Below are positions 35,743 to 45,204 of a DNA stretch of 64,000 nucleotides, one piece after another. The notes under the pieces are model-generated. The model saw nothing but the letters and a program-made list of their open reading frames with translations. It had not been told where the DNA came from and did no database searches. Both the position numbers and the translations under genes were made by a program. Source of the DNA: Methanococcoides sp. AM1 (lineage in GTDB: Archaea; Halobacteriota; Methanosarcinia; Methanosarcinales; Methanosarcinaceae). The stretch covers positions 265,797 to 329,796 of the forward strand of contig NZ_CAAGSW010000001.1 in assembly GCF_900774055.1 (NCBI RefSeq), written 5' to 3'. How positions within the stretch are numbered: position 1 is the stretch's first letter; each line of letters opens with the position of its first letter.

Positions 35743-38700
35743 GTGTACATCAAAGAAATTGAATTTATAAATTTCAAGTCTTTTGGGAAAAAAGTCAAAA
35801 TACCATTCTTTGATGATTTTACCACTATATCAGGACCAAATGGAAGCGGAAAATCCAATATTATCGACGGGATACTTTTTGTTCTCGGACTTTCCAGCTC
35901 ACGTACCCTGAGGGCTGAAAAGCTGACAGACCTTATTTATAACGGGGATAAGGCTAAAAAACCGGATTTTGCACAGGTCACAATAAAGTTCGATAATGCT
36001 GACCGTGAGATGCCTGTGGACGAGGAAGAGATCACCATCAGCAGGAAGATCAGGGAAACCGAGAACGGATATTATAGTTATTTCTATTTCAACGGGAAGG
36101 CGGTCAGCCTTACAGATATCCATAACCACCTTGCAAAGGCACGAGTGACCCCCGAAGGCTATAACGTGGTCATGCAGGGTGATGTTACCCGTATCATCAC
36201 CATGACAGCAGGTGAGCGCCGTAAGATCATCGATGAGATCGCAGGTGTTGCTGAATTCGACAACAAAAGAGACAGGGCCCTGAACGAGCTGGAGATAGTA
36301 AGGGAGCGTGTCGAAAGGGCGGACATATTAATAGAAGAGGTTGAGAAGCAACTGGAGAAGCTCAAGGTCGAGCGCGACCAGGCTGTGAAGTACCAGAGCC
36401 TCAAACAGGAAAAAATGAAGTTCGAAGGCTTTGTGCTGCTTGCAAAGCTCAAGGATGCAAGGGTGGAACTTGGGAACGTGAACCTGGACATCGATTCAAA
36501 AAAGGAAGTCCAGGAAAAATTGCAGCAAGCCCTTGATCAGAAGCAAGAAAAGCTGGAAGATCTTGAGAATGAGCTTAAGGAGCTCACTTCCGAGATCCAG
36601 AGGATGGGCGAGGACGAGCAGATACAGGTCAAGAAGGACATCGAAGAGATAAAGGGAGAAGTCTCAAGATGTGTCAACAGCATAGAGCTCGCAGATAATG
36701 AGATCGAAGACATTGATTCCAGGCGTAAGAAGGCGTTCCTTGATATCGAGCAAACGAAGAACAGGGTCAATGAGATCGATTCAAAGCTGTCTGAGGAAAC
36801 ACTCCGCAAGGACAGTATCTTTTCAGAGATATCCGAAAGAAAGACCGAGAGGATGATCCTGCAAAGCAGGATAGCGGATGTGGATGAGAAGTTCGCCCAG
36901 ACCAGGGACGAACTTACAACATTCAAGAATGAACTGGAAAATTTCAGGAACGACAAGAGCGAGCTGATGCGACAGGAAGATCGCCTGCTTGACTCCCTGA
37001 GAAGAAGGTCAGCAGAAGTAAGGGATATCGAGAACGAGATAGAGGATGCAAAGGTAAAAGCACAATCATCAGACAGCGATACAAAGTCTGCACAATATGA
37101 GATCGAGAAAAATACCGAGCAGATAAATTCCCTGACAAAGGACCTTGATGACCTTGAAAGCAATCGTTTCCAGATAAAGACCGTAGTAACAGACCTTGAA
37201 GCTACACTCAGAAAACAACAGCAGGATTACGCAATGCTGGAAGCACGTGTCCGTGCGGCAGAGGATACAAGTAATTATTCCAAAGCTGTGGACATGATAA
37301 TCGCCGAGAAGAAGCACCACGGACTTCCCGGCATCTACGGCACTATAGCCGAACTTGGAAGCGTGGACCAGAAGTATTCCACAGCTCTTGGCGTTGCAGC
37401 AGGCGGACGTATGCAGGCGATAGTGGTCGAAACCGACCAGGATGCATCCCGTGGGATCCAGTTTTTGAAACAGCAGCGCGGAGGACGTGCAACCTTCCTG
37501 CCACTTAACAAGATGGAAGCCAGGAGGCCTTACAAGGACCTTTCCGATCGCCAGGGTGTCATCGGTTATGCCATTGACCTGATCGACTTTGAGCCAAGGT
37601 TCGAGGCTGCATACTGGTACGTATTCAGGGACACACTTATTGTTGACACGCTTGAAAATGCACGCCGTCTCATCGGCGGTCTTCGCATGGTCACACTTGA
37701 AGGTGAGGTCATTGAAAAGAGCGGTGCAATGACCGGCGGATCCATGCAAAGGAAGTCAGGGCTCTCATTCGCCGCCTCTGAAAAGGACAAGCTTATAAAG
37801 ATAGCTGAGAAGCTTACCGAATTTGAATCAAGGCGCAATACTGCTATCAAGAAACTGGACAGCGTCGAGGGACATATTGCGGACATAACCCGTGAGATCC
37901 ATGAGCTGGAGAAAGAGATCTCTAAGAAAGAGATGATCTTTGAGGAGATCGGCAGCAGGTCAGAGCGCCTCAGCCAGTTAATTGAATCAAAGAACGTCGA
38001 ACTTTCACAGATAGAAGAACAGCGCTCAAAGCTCCGCGAGGAAATGGAACTGGTCGTTACCCAAAAGGATGAGAAGGATGAAAAGTCCGGGGAACTGGAA
38101 GAGAAGATCGCTGTTATTGAGGAAAAGCTTTCCGAATCAGAGATACCTGAACTTAACAAACAAGCTGAACGCATCGATGAAGAGATGCGCAGGCTGGACG
38201 GGCGTATCCGTGACATTGAAGCTGATGTCAATGCCCTGAACCTTGACCGCGAGTATGCTTCATCCAGGATCGAAGACAGTCGCCAGCTTGTCAAGGAAAT
38301 GGATGAAAAGAGATCTACACACCGTGAACGTGTGGACGGCTTTAAAGCGAAGATAACCGAGCTGGAAGCCACCCTTAAGAGCAAGCAGCAGCGTGAACAG
38401 GAACTTACGGACGAACTTAAGGAGATGCAACAGAAGCGTGCCATTAAGCAGACCGAGTATAACGCTGCTGAAAAGGACCTTTTGGCCACCAGATCAAAAC
38501 TGGACGATGCTGACAAGTCTATGATGGCACTGGAAGCCACACTTAGTGCCCTTGTTGACCAGACAAAGGACCTAAAAGAAGAACTGGACAGGCGCGGTAT
38601 CGAAGAAGTGGAAGATGTGCCGAACTACGAGACCGTCAGCACAAGGATAGCATCCATCGAAAAGGCTATGGAAAGGCTTGAACCGGTGAACATGAGAGCC

Positions 38701-39267
38701 ATTGATGAGTACGACGAGGTTGATGCAAGGGTTGTAGACCTTAAGACCAGAAGAGCTATTCTCTTCAATGAAAGAGAGCAGATCCTCGACCGCATAGACC
38801 AGTATGAGACCCTGAAGAAAGATGCTTTCATGGAAACATACAACGGCATCAATGAACCTTTCAAAGAGATATTCAACGAACTTTCTGATGGTAGCGGAGA
38901 ACTCGTACTTGATGATTATGAAGATCCTTTCAATGGAGGATTAACACTTAGGGCACAGCCAAAAGAGAAAACGCTCCAGCGCCTGGAAGCGATGTCTGGT
39001 GGAGAAAAGAGTCTTACCGCCCTGGCTTTCGTGTTCGCTATCCAGCAATATCGTCCGGCTCCGTTCTATGCATTTGACGAGATAGACATGTTCCTTGATG
39101 GTGCAAATGCTGACAGGGTCGCCCAGCGTGTGAAAAAAGCAGGAACAAAAGCACAGTTCATTGTCGTATCCCTGCGTAAACCGATGATCGAAGCAGCTGA
39201 ACGTACCGTTGGTGTCACCATGCAGGAGAACAATATCACGAGCATTACGGGTGTGAAATTACGTTGA
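35743..39267 (+). CDS. smc: Chromosome segregation protein SMC
   Basis: An 1174-residue SMC ATPase. Walker A GPNGSGKSNIIDGILF lies near residue 32, the hinge domain spans about residues 515-680 (HGLPGIYGTIAELGSV, GGRMQAIVVET, LIGGLRMVTLEGE), and the C-terminus holds the signature AMSGGEKSLTALAFVFAIQ and Walker B PFYAFDEIDMFLD. Long coiled coils join head and hinge. The start GTG 35743 follows agagga. It overlaps scpA by 4 bases, as expected for an SMC-ScpAB operon that compacts and segregates chromosomes. Confidence 0.96.
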   Translation: MYIKEIEFINFKSFGKKVKIPFFDDFTTISGPNGSGKSNIIDGILFVLGLSSSRTLRAEKLTDLIYNGDKAKKPDFAQVTIKFDNADREMPVDEEEITISRKIRETENGYYSYFYFNGKAVSLTDIHNHLAKARVTPEGYNVVMQGDVTRIITMTAGERRKIIDEIAGVAEFDNKRDRALNELEIVRERVERADILIEEVEKQLEKLKVERDQAVKYQSLKQEKMKFEGFVLLAKLKDARVELGNVNLDIDSKKEVQEKLQQALDQKQEKLEDLENELKELTSEIQRMGEDEQIQVKKDIEEIKGEVSRCVNSIELADNEIEDIDSRRKKAFLDIEQTKNRVNEIDSKLSEETLRKDSIFSEISERKTERMILQSRIADVDEKFAQTRDELTTFKNELENFRNDKSELMRQEDRLLDSLRRRSAEVRDIENEIEDAKVKAQSSDSDTKSAQYEIEKNTEQINSLTKDLDDLESNRFQIKTVVTDLEATLRKQQQDYAMLEARVRAAEDTSNYSKAVDMIIAEKKHHGLPGIYGTIAELGSVDQKYSTALGVAAGGRMQAIVVETDQDASRGIQFLKQQRGGRATFLPLNKMEARRPYKDLSDRQGVIGYAIDLIDFEPRFEAAYWYVFRDTLIVDTLENARRLIGGLRMVTLEGEVIEKSGAMTGGSMQRKSGLSFAASEKDKLIKIAEKLTEFESRRNTAIKKLDSVEGHIADITREIHELEKEISKKEMIFEEIGSRSERLSQLIESKNVELSQIEEQRSKLREEMELVVTQKDEKDEKSGELEEKIAVIEEKLSESEIPELNKQAERIDEEMRRLDGRIRDIEADVNALNLDREYASSRIEDSRQLVKEMDEKRSTHRERVDGFKAKITELEATLKSKQQREQELTDELKEMQQKRAIKQTEYNAAEKDLLATRSKLDDADKSMMALEATLSALVDQTKDLKEELDRRGIEEVEDVPNYETVSTRIASIEKAMERLEPVNMRAIDEYDEVDARVVDLKTRRAILFNEREQILDRIDQYETLKKDAFMETYNGINEPFKEIFNELSDGSGELVLDDYEDPFNGGLTLRAQPKEKTLQRLEAMSGGEKSLTALAFVFAIQQYRPAPFYAFDEIDMFLDGANADRVAQRVKKAGTKAQFIVVSLRKPMIEAAERTVGVTMQENNITSITGVKLR

Positions 39268-40085
39268 ACGACCTTTCTGAAAGTATCGAGGAAAGCGAAA
39301 GCAATATCCAGAAGATCACCAGTACCGCCGACAGCTCTGTTGACCCTGAATTTCTGGAAACACTACGCAACCTCGGTGTTGATGAATCACTTATAGAGTT
39401 CTCAGATGATGTGCTCTGCGAACCTGTGGAGATCTTTGTCAAGCTTGCCAGGGACGGTGACATCAACCCCTGGGATATCGATATCGTTCAGGCTACAGAC
39501 AAGTTCCTTGCATACATTGAAGATATGAAGCTCATGGACCTGAGGATATCGGGCAGGACACTTTTGTATGCAGCCATACTCCTCAGGATGAAATCAACCG
39601 GTATCGTTCAGGAAGAAGAGGAAGAAGATGAGGATTTCCAGGACGATGAGATGGATTTCTATGAAATTGAGGAATACCCGGTACCAAAACTGCCCATCCG
39701 TCGTACTGCGACCCGACCTGTAACTCTCCAGGAACTTATTACGGAACTTAAAAAAGCAGAGAAGGTCGAGACCAGAAGAAAGGACAGAAGAATACGCCAT
39801 CGTATCGAGGTAATGGACAGGGCCACCACAGATGATGTACTTGGTATCGCGCATGAGGAAGATATCAGGGGCAGAGTTGATACCCTTTATGAGTATCTGG
39901 AAGAGCTGTTCAGGGACCGCGAAGAGGTAATGTTCTCGGACCTTATCGATAATTCCAACAGCCGTTCTGAAAAAATGATGACATACATTTCACTGCTTTT
40001 CCTTGCAGCTGAAAAAAGGGTATGGTTATCACAGGAAGAGCTTTTTGGAGAACTATATGTCCATCAGGGTTGCGCGATCGAATGA
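39264..40085 (+). CDS. scpA: Segregation and condensation protein A (kleisin)
   Basis: A 273-residue kleisin that bridges the two SMC heads. The start is TTG 39264, overlapping the smc stop. The N-terminal kleisin motif FVKLARDGDINPWDIDIVQATDKFLAYI (residues 56-83) is clear, then an acidic linker and the C-terminal winged helix (VMFSDLIDNSNSRSEKMMTYISLLFLA). The N-terminal 50 residues are an extension compared with bacterial ScpA. It is followed after 15 bases by scpB. Confidence 0.93.
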   Translation: MNDLSESIEESESNIQKITSTADSSVDPEFLETLRNLGVDESLIEFSDDVLCEPVEIFVKLARDGDINPWDIDIVQATDKFLAYIEDMKLMDLRISGRTLLYAAILLRMKSTGIVQEEEEEDEDFQDDEMDFYEIEEYPVPKLPIRRTATRPVTLQELITELKKAEKVETRRKDRRIRHRIEVMDRATTDDVLGIAHEEDIRGRVDTLYEYLEELFRDREEVMFSDLIDNSNSRSEKMMTYISLLFLAAEKRVWLSQEELFGELYVHQGCAIE

Positions 40086-40100
40086 TTTGAAGAGGAAAAT

Positions 40101-41204
40101 ATGAACGACAAGGAGATCATTGAAGCCGTACTTTTTGCGGCAGGGGGAGCTGTTGACACCCAGACGCTCGCGAAGGTCGTTAACAAGTCAGCAAAGACAA
40201 TCACACCTGTTGTCAAGACCCTTATGGAAGAGTATTCAGCAAGAGATTCCGGGATGGAGATCGTTGATCTTGGCGGACGTTATGTTATGCAGGTCAAACC
40301 AAAATATACCGACCTTGTAAGTCCGGTAGCCCCTAAGGAATTGAGAGCCCCGATCCTTCGTACTCTTTCCATGATAGCTTACCACCAGCCTGTGGTCCAG
40401 TCAGAACTTGTGGACATGAGAGGCAATTCAACATACGACCACATACGTGAGCTTAAGGAGAGAGGATTTATTGAAGCAGTGCCTCACGGAAGGACAAAAC
40501 TTCTCCAGACAACGTCACTTTTCGCAGATTACTTCGGACTTAGCTCCAACGATCCGGAATCCATAAAGAAAAGGATAGTTGAACTTTCCCGCCAGCAAAG
40601 TGGAAATGAAGGGCTTGACAGGTGGCTTGGAAGGAAGTTCGTGGGCATCACCCCCATGTACCGTTCACTTGCTGATCTTTGCGGCATCAAGGATTACAGG
40701 ATCATTAATGCTTACAGTCCCACAGAAGAGGAACTTGAGAGCCTTGCTGATGTTTTTAAGCTGGTAGTTTCCAGAGGGTATGAGGAGAAGGTCAGCAAAT
40801 TTTACGATGGGGAGATCATCGAGGTCAGGTCGACCACCTTTGGTGACATAATTGATGCCATAAACGCACTTGAGAGCGTTGCGGACCCTGAGAAATCAAA
40901 GGAGAACATCGAACTGATAACAGATCTGAGGGACAGGTATGTCTCAAAGGCACTGGTCATCAGCAAGAAGGTGAAACCTGCAACAGATATGATCGCACGT
41001 ATCGTAAGCGACCTGAGGCTTGGAGTTTCTGCTGAAGGCTGTGTCATAGCTCCCGATTATGGCACATCCAGTGAGGGAGTGGAAATTTCCGAGGGAGCTG
41101 ATATCCTTGTCCCGACACACTCAAAGGTGGACGGGGATATTGTGGACAGGGTCTGCAGGAAATATGATGCCATCATAGATGGCCTGAAAGATCTTGAAAA
41201 ATAA
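40101..41204 (+). CDS. scpB: Segregation and condensation protein B with C-terminal extension
   Basis: A 367-residue protein. Residues 1-160 are ScpB with its two winged helices (EIIEAVLFAAGGAVDTQTLAKV; ILRTLSMIAYHQPVVQSELVDMRG; LKERGFIEAVPHGRTKLLQTT). The remaining 200 residues are not part of standard ScpB: they include YRSLADLCGIKDYRIINAY, a helical segment and a C-terminal domain with VRSTTFGDIIDAI and SEGADILVPTHSKVDGDIVDRV. This extension seems specific to some methanogens; its role is unknown. It completes the SMC-ScpAB operon. Confidence 0.9.
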   Translation: MNDKEIIEAVLFAAGGAVDTQTLAKVVNKSAKTITPVVKTLMEEYSARDSGMEIVDLGGRYVMQVKPKYTDLVSPVAPKELRAPILRTLSMIAYHQPVVQSELVDMRGNSTYDHIRELKERGFIEAVPHGRTKLLQTTSLFADYFGLSSNDPESIKKRIVELSRQQSGNEGLDRWLGRKFVGITPMYRSLADLCGIKDYRIINAYSPTEEELESLADVFKLVVSRGYEEKVSKFYDGEIIEVRSTTFGDIIDAINALESVADPEKSKENIELITDLRDRYVSKALVISKKVKPATDMIARIVSDLRLGVSAEGCVIAPDYGTSSEGVEISEGADILVPTHSKVDGDIVDRVCRKYDAIIDGLKDLEK

Positions 41205-41215
41205 CAATATTAACA

Positions 41216-41301
41216 CATATATAAGTAGCATTTAAATAGATATATAAAGAGAAAGGTATAAGCTTATATACTGTATTGGCAAATATACCCACCCTTAAAT
41301 A
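41216..41301 (+). promoter_or_regulatory. tbp upstream region with a cluster of TATA-like boxes
   Basis: Between the scpB stop and the tbp ATG at 41318 lie five TATA-like elements: atatataag (41217-41225), tttaaata (41231-41238), atatataaa (41240-41248), gcttatata (41262-41270) and cttaaata (41294-41301). The fourth predicts a start near 41292. The cluster could provide several starts or let TBP bind its own gene, as in autoregulation. A ribosome binding site (gaggatc, 41304-41310) favours a leadered mRNA. Confidence 0.5.
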
Positions 41302-41317
41302 CTGAGGATCAAAGAAT

Positions 41318-41869
41318 ATGACGGAATATAATATCAAGATAGAAAACGTGGTTGCGTCAACCAAACTTGCTGAAGAATTCGACCTTACAAAGATAGAAGC
41401 GGAATTCGAAGGCGCAGAATACAACAAACAGAAGTTCCCGGGACTTGTATATCGCGTTTCCGATCCAAAAGCTGCATTCCTTGTATTCACATCCGGAAAA
41501 GTAGTATGCACAGGTGCAAAGAACGTTGCGGACGTACACACAGTCATCGGAGATATGGCAAAAAAGCTCAATGGTATCGGGATCGAGACAATTGCTGACC
41601 CGGAGATCACAGTACAGAACATTGTTGCTTCAGCTGACCTTAAAGCAGTGCTCAACCTTAATGCAATTGCTATCGGACTCGGTCTTGAGAACATCGAATA
41701 CGAGCCGGAACAGTTCCCAGGTCTTGTTTACAGGATCGATGAACCAAAGGTTGTCGTACTTATCTTCAGTTCCGGAAAACTTGTGGTCACAGGTGGAAAG
41801 TCACCTGAGAACTGCGAGGAAGGAGTTGAGGTCGTAAGGCAGCAGCTTGACAATATGGGACTTTTGTAA
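41318..41869 (+). CDS. tbp: TATA-box-binding protein
   Basis: A 183-residue TBP with the two homologous saddle halves. Repeats are [18 protein letters not shown] / [19 protein letters not shown] / [15 protein letters not shown] and [18 protein letters not shown] / [13 protein letters not shown] / [15 protein letters not shown]. It recruits TFB and RNA polymerase to archaeal promoters. The stop is followed immediately by the next ATG, so the glycosyltransferase gene is co-transcribed. Confidence 0.97.
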   Translation: MTEYNIKIENVVASTKLAEEFDLTKIEAEFEGAEYNKQKFPGLVYRVSDPKAAFLVFTSGKVVCTGAKNVADVHTVIGDMAKKLNGIGIETIADPEITVQNIVASADLKAVLNLNAIAIGLGLENIEYEPEQFPGLVYRIDEPKVVVLIFSSGKLVVTGGKSPENCEEGVEVVRQQLDNMGLL

Positions 41870-42799
41870 ATGGATATTCAGATCCCCCTGGACAAGAACG
41901 ATGTGTGTATCCTCATTCCCGCACTGAATGAGGAAGCAACCATAAAGCAGCTCATCGAAGATTTCCAGGCAGAAGGATTTGAGAATATCCTTGTCATCGA
42001 TGGACACAGCCATGATCGCACCCGCGAACTTGCTGAAGAAAGCGGTGCAAGGGTCGTGGTCCAGGAAGGAAAAGGCAAGGGTCAGGCAGTTCAGGAAGCT
42101 TTCCAGCTTATCGAGGACCCCTACACCGTCATGATCGATGGTGATGGAACCTACCTTGCAAGTGATATTTATACGGTCCTTGGACCGCTTCTTGAAGGAC
42201 GTGCTGACCAGACTATCGGCAACAGGTTTGCAAACTATGAGCCAGAAGCTTTTACAAAATTGAACCTGGCAGGCAACAAATTGCTCAACAAGCTTTTTGG
42301 TTTTGCGTATGGCATATGGCTGGAAGATATCCTTACAGGATACCGCGGTTTCACACGAAAAGTGATCAAAGGTCTTAGCCTCAACGAGATGGGATTCGAG
42401 ATCGAGACAGAGATCACTGTTGAAAGTGTTAAGAACGAGATGAAAGTAGAGGTCGTGCCTATCACTTACGTATCGAGGCATTCAGCAGCGGCCACCAAGC
42501 TCAATCCGTTCAGGGATGGGATCAAGATCGGGAAAACCATCATCAGGATGGCAAGATTACACAACCCGATGTTCTATTTCGGGATATTTGGCACGATACT
42601 GACGCTATCAGGCATCGGTACGGGACTTTATGTAGTAAATGAGTGGTTAAGCGGAGTAACCCGCATACCAATGACAATACTGACTGCCTTATTAATACTT
42701 ACAGGCATACAGATGTTCATTTTCGGGATGTTGAGCGACCTTATAGTATCACTCCACAGGGAAACGATGCGAATGTTGCGCCAGAATAACGATCGTTGA
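41870..42799 (+). CDS. GT2 family glycosyltransferase, AglJ-like
   Basis: A 309-residue family 2 glycosyltransferase. Catalytic features are ILIPALNEEATIKQLI, VIDGHSHDRTRELA and MIDGDGTY (the DxD-like motif, near residue 90). Two C-terminal membrane helices (about residues 238-260 and 267-292) anchor it. Sequence and length fit AglJ, which adds the first sugar to dolichol phosphate for S-layer N-glycosylation; dolichyl-phosphate mannose/glucose synthases are close alternatives. It begins directly after the tbp stop. Confidence 0.85.
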   Translation: MDIQIPLDKNDVCILIPALNEEATIKQLIEDFQAEGFENILVIDGHSHDRTRELAEESGARVVVQEGKGKGQAVQEAFQLIEDPYTVMIDGDGTYLASDIYTVLGPLLEGRADQTIGNRFANYEPEAFTKLNLAGNKLLNKLFGFAYGIWLEDILTGYRGFTRKVIKGLSLNEMGFEIETEITVESVKNEMKVEVVPITYVSRHSAAATKLNPFRDGIKIGKTIIRMARLHNPMFYFGIFGTILTLSGIGTGLYVVNEWLSGVTRIPMTILTALLILTGIQMFIFGMLSDLIVSLHRETMRMLRQNNDR

Positions 42800-42887
42800 C
42801 CTCCTTTACAAGATTAACTTTTTTTCGTTATTTATTGTTACAGTGCAACATTCCTCCATTACAACATAGCATCGAAATTATACAACG

Positions 42888-42911
42888 CAAGTAAAATTTA
42901 CTTGATTTTTT
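42888..42911 (+). terminator. Hairpin terminator after the glycosyltransferase gene
   Basis: CAAGTAAA (42888-42895) and TTTACTTG (42897-42904) form an inverted repeat, followed by ATTTTTT. It sits about 90 bases after the stop codon. The rest of 42800-43165 is AT-rich, without any credible gene. Confidence 0.55.
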
Positions 42912-43037
42912 GTCAAATGAAACAGATTTTATTTGAGGGAGAGGCCTTTGCAAAATTTTGAATATAGTTACATCAAATAAATTTAAAGGTATTAGATGAC
43001 GATTAATAAGATGATCATATCCAATGTTGTGCCGGAC

Positions 43038-43165
43038 ATATATAATAAGTAGGAATTGTGAGAAAATCCATTCAATTTTACTTTACCTGCTCTAAAGTTG
43101 ATTTTTCGACAACGCTTATATAAAATACCTTCTTTTTTTAGTCAACTAATAACGAGGTTATAACA
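43038..43165 (+). promoter_or_regulatory. thiC promoter region with two TATA boxes
   Basis: acatatataa (43037-43046) and cttatataaa (43115-43124) are both good TATA boxes; they would give leaders of about 100 and 20 bases. The inverted repeat AGTTGA (43096-43101)/TCAACT (43142-43147) flanks the second. No TPP riboswitch pattern is seen, so any thiamine control probably works through a protein. The ribosome binding site is gaggt (43153-43157). Confidence 0.45.
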
Positions 43166-44449
43166 ATGACAATAGTAGAAGATGCCCAAGCTGGCCAAAT
43201 TACAGAGCCAATGAAAGTTGTCGCTGAAGTCGAAGGTTTAGAGCCTGAGTTCATCAGACGTGGAATCGCTGCAGGTAGGATCGTAATCCCAACCTCCCCA
43301 TACAGGGATGTCAGATACTGTGGTATCGGTGAAGGCCTTACAACAAAGGTCAATGCATCAATCGGTGCATCCTCAGATATCGTCGACCTTGACATGGAAG
43401 TTGAAAAAGCAAAGGCTGCTGAAGCTGCTGGTGCTGACACTCTCATGGAGCTTGGAACCGGCGGAGACTTCCTCGGCATCAGGAAAGCTGTCTGTGACGC
43501 AACATCACTTTCCGTTGGATCAGTTCCTTTATACCAGGCATTCATCACAGCTGCAAAGAGAGACGGTTCCATCATCCACATGACAGAAGATGACCTCTGG
43601 CATGCAACTGAAGAACAGGCAAAGCTTGGTACAAACTTCATGGCTATCCACACAGGTATCAACAACATCGTTCTCGACAGGCTCAAAGCACACGGTCGTT
43701 ATGGTGGTATCTGCTCCCGTGGCGGTGCTTTCATGACAACATGGATGCTCCACAACGAGAAGGAAAACCCACTTTACGCTGACTTCGACTACCTCTGTGA
43801 GATCCTCAAGGAACACGAAGTTGTCCTCTCCACAGGTAACGGAATGCGCGCAGGTGCTATCCACGATGCTACCGACAGGGCACAGATCCAGGAGCTCATC
43901 ATCAACTCCGAGTGCGCACAGAAAGCACACGACAAATATGGTCTTCAGGTAATTGTAGAAGGTCCAGGTCACGTACCACTCGATGAAGTAGAGATGAACG
44001 TCAAACTTATGAAGTCCATGAGCGGACACAAGCCATTCTACATGCTCGGTCCACTTGTAACAGATATCTCCCCAGGAAGAGACCACATCGTAACCGCAAT
44101 CGGTGCAGCAACATCCGCATCACACGGCTGTGACTTCCTCTGCTACGTAACTCCTGCAGAGCACCTTGCACTTCCAAACAAAGAGGATGTTATCGAAGGT
44201 GTAAGGACATCAAAGATCGCAGCTCACGTCGGTGACATGGTCAAACTCGGAAAGAGGGATCAGGACCTTGCAATGGGCAGGGCACGCAGAGACCTTGACT
44301 GGGGTAAGATGTTCGACCTTGCACTCGACCCAGAACTCGCAAGAAAGATTAGAACCGAGAGAGCATCAGCAGATGAAGATGCATGCACAATGTGCGGTGA
44401 CTTCTGTGCTGTGAAGATCGTCAACCAGAACTACAATCTCGCAAAGTAA
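43166..44449 (+). CDS. thiC: Phosphomethylpyrimidine synthase ThiC
   Basis: A 427-residue radical-SAM type enzyme that turns aminoimidazole ribotide into the pyrimidine part of thiamine. Family features are the N-terminal core VNASIGASSDIVDLDMEVEK, MELGTGGDFLGIRK, FMAIHTGIN, SRGGAFMTTWMLH, EGPGHVPLDEVEMNV and PFYMLGPLVTDISPG. The C-terminal cluster motif reads CTMCGDFC, that is CxxCxxxC, one residue shorter than the CxxCxxxxC of bacterial ThiC. It is monocistronic with a stop-embedded terminator. Confidence 0.96.
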   Translation: MTIVEDAQAGQITEPMKVVAEVEGLEPEFIRRGIAAGRIVIPTSPYRDVRYCGIGEGLTTKVNASIGASSDIVDLDMEVEKAKAAEAAGADTLMELGTGGDFLGIRKAVCDATSLSVGSVPLYQAFITAAKRDGSIIHMTEDDLWHATEEQAKLGTNFMAIHTGINNIVLDRLKAHGRYGGICSRGGAFMTTWMLHNEKENPLYADFDYLCEILKEHEVVLSTGNGMRAGAIHDATDRAQIQELIINSECAQKAHDKYGLQVIVEGPGHVPLDEVEMNVKLMKSMSGHKPFYMLGPLVTDISPGRDHIVTAIGAATSASHGCDFLCYVTPAEHLALPNKEDVIEGVRTSKIAAHVGDMVKLGKRDQDLAMGRARRDLDWGKMFDLALDPELARKIRTERASADEDACTMCGDFCAVKIVNQNYNLAK

Positions 44450-44502
44450 TGCCATCGGCATTACTTTAATCTTTTTTTTTAAAGGCCACTATGGTGGTCT
44501 TT
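44443..44502 (+). terminator. thiC terminator, two hairpins in tandem
   Basis: AAAGTAATGCC (44443-44453) and GGCATTACTTT (44457-44467) form a perfect 11-bp stem that includes the thiC stop codon (44447-44449), followed by CTTTTTTTTT. A second hairpin, AAAGGCCAC (44481-44489) with GTGGTCTTT (44494-44502), follows at once. Confidence 0.85.
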
Positions 44503-44610
44503 ATATTTTCTTTTCAGCTACAACTCATTTATATCATTTTTAGTTAAAGCAGAAAGCTATAGCTATGCTTTGAGGACTTTAATTAAAATAGCAAAATAAA
44601 ATAAGCAAAT

Positions 44611-44633
44611 CACCATTCCATGTCAGAATGGTG
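44611..44633 (-). terminator. Terminator for the reverse-strand gene at 44679
   Basis: CACCATTC (44611-44618) pairs with GAATGGTG (44626-44633) around a 7-base loop. On the reverse strand the hairpin is followed by T-rich sequence (atttgcttattttatttt), about 45 bases after the stop codon. Confidence 0.5.
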
Positions 44634-44678
44634 CTAAACATCGAGCTAGCAGAACTTCCCCCCAAAGAAAAAATAAGA

Positions 44679-44954
44679 TCAGTAGGGGGTTTTAGTTACG
44701 TATGACAGGTCGATCTTTGAAACGTTGGCTTTCTGAACAAGGAGAATAGACTTCCCATAGTCAGGGTTCTCATAATCGAAGATCAACCATGTGATCTCAT
44801 CTTCTTCTACTTCACGGCAATCCGTGATGTTATCATACCATATGATAGATGATGAAGCACCGTCAAGTAAATACAGATAACCTGACAGCTCGTGCCCCTC
44901 AGGCACATTTTTAATCATTTCAAGAATGGAATTAATCATCTTAGTAACACCCAT
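44679..44954 (-). CDS. Small acidic protein of unknown function
   Basis: A 91-residue soluble protein, MGVTKMINSILEMI at the start; an internal ATG at 44939 is an alternative start. It is acidic with several aromatic residues (YLYLLDG, IIWYDNI, WLIFDYENPDYGKSILLVQKA). No motif that I recognise. It is flanked by a hairpin terminator downstream and stands between thiC and the cyclophilin gene. It looks like a genuine, perhaps family-specific gene because of its amino acid composition and clean termination. Confidence 0.55.
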   Translation of the reverse strand: MGVTKMINSILEMIKNVPEGHELSGYLYLLDGASSSIIWYDNITDCREVEEDEITWLIFDYENPDYGKSILLVQKANVSKIDLSYVTKTPY

Positions 44955-45204
44955 TTTAACAAACCTTGAACGTATAAAATGATTTTGGTGAAAACACCCA
45001 TGAATACGACATCGGCTTTAACTTTTTTATAAAATTAACCTGTCTGACGATCCCATATAAATAAAGAACCTGCGAAAGGATAAGCAAATATATAAACCAA
45101 ACTCATGAAAAGAGATATTGGATCTTTTTACATATTTTCTGATTTCTTACTTAACAGAAACCCTTAAATCCAGATTTGCCGTAAATCCCGGTGGGAGACA
45201 ATTA

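Noticed and set aside
37566-38540. 324-codon reverse ORF under smc, Ser-rich
   Set aside because: Antisense of coiled-coil sequence (Glu/Lys codons give Ser/Phe/Leu). smc is certain.
42800-43165. TPP riboswitch upstream of thiC
   Set aside because: The conserved CTGAGA and ACCTGA elements are not present; only promoters, a terminator and a weak inverted repeat are seen.
44000-44086. Reverse ORF (185 codons) under thiC
   Set aside because: Shadow frame; Cys/Val/Tyr-rich composition caused by complementary codons.
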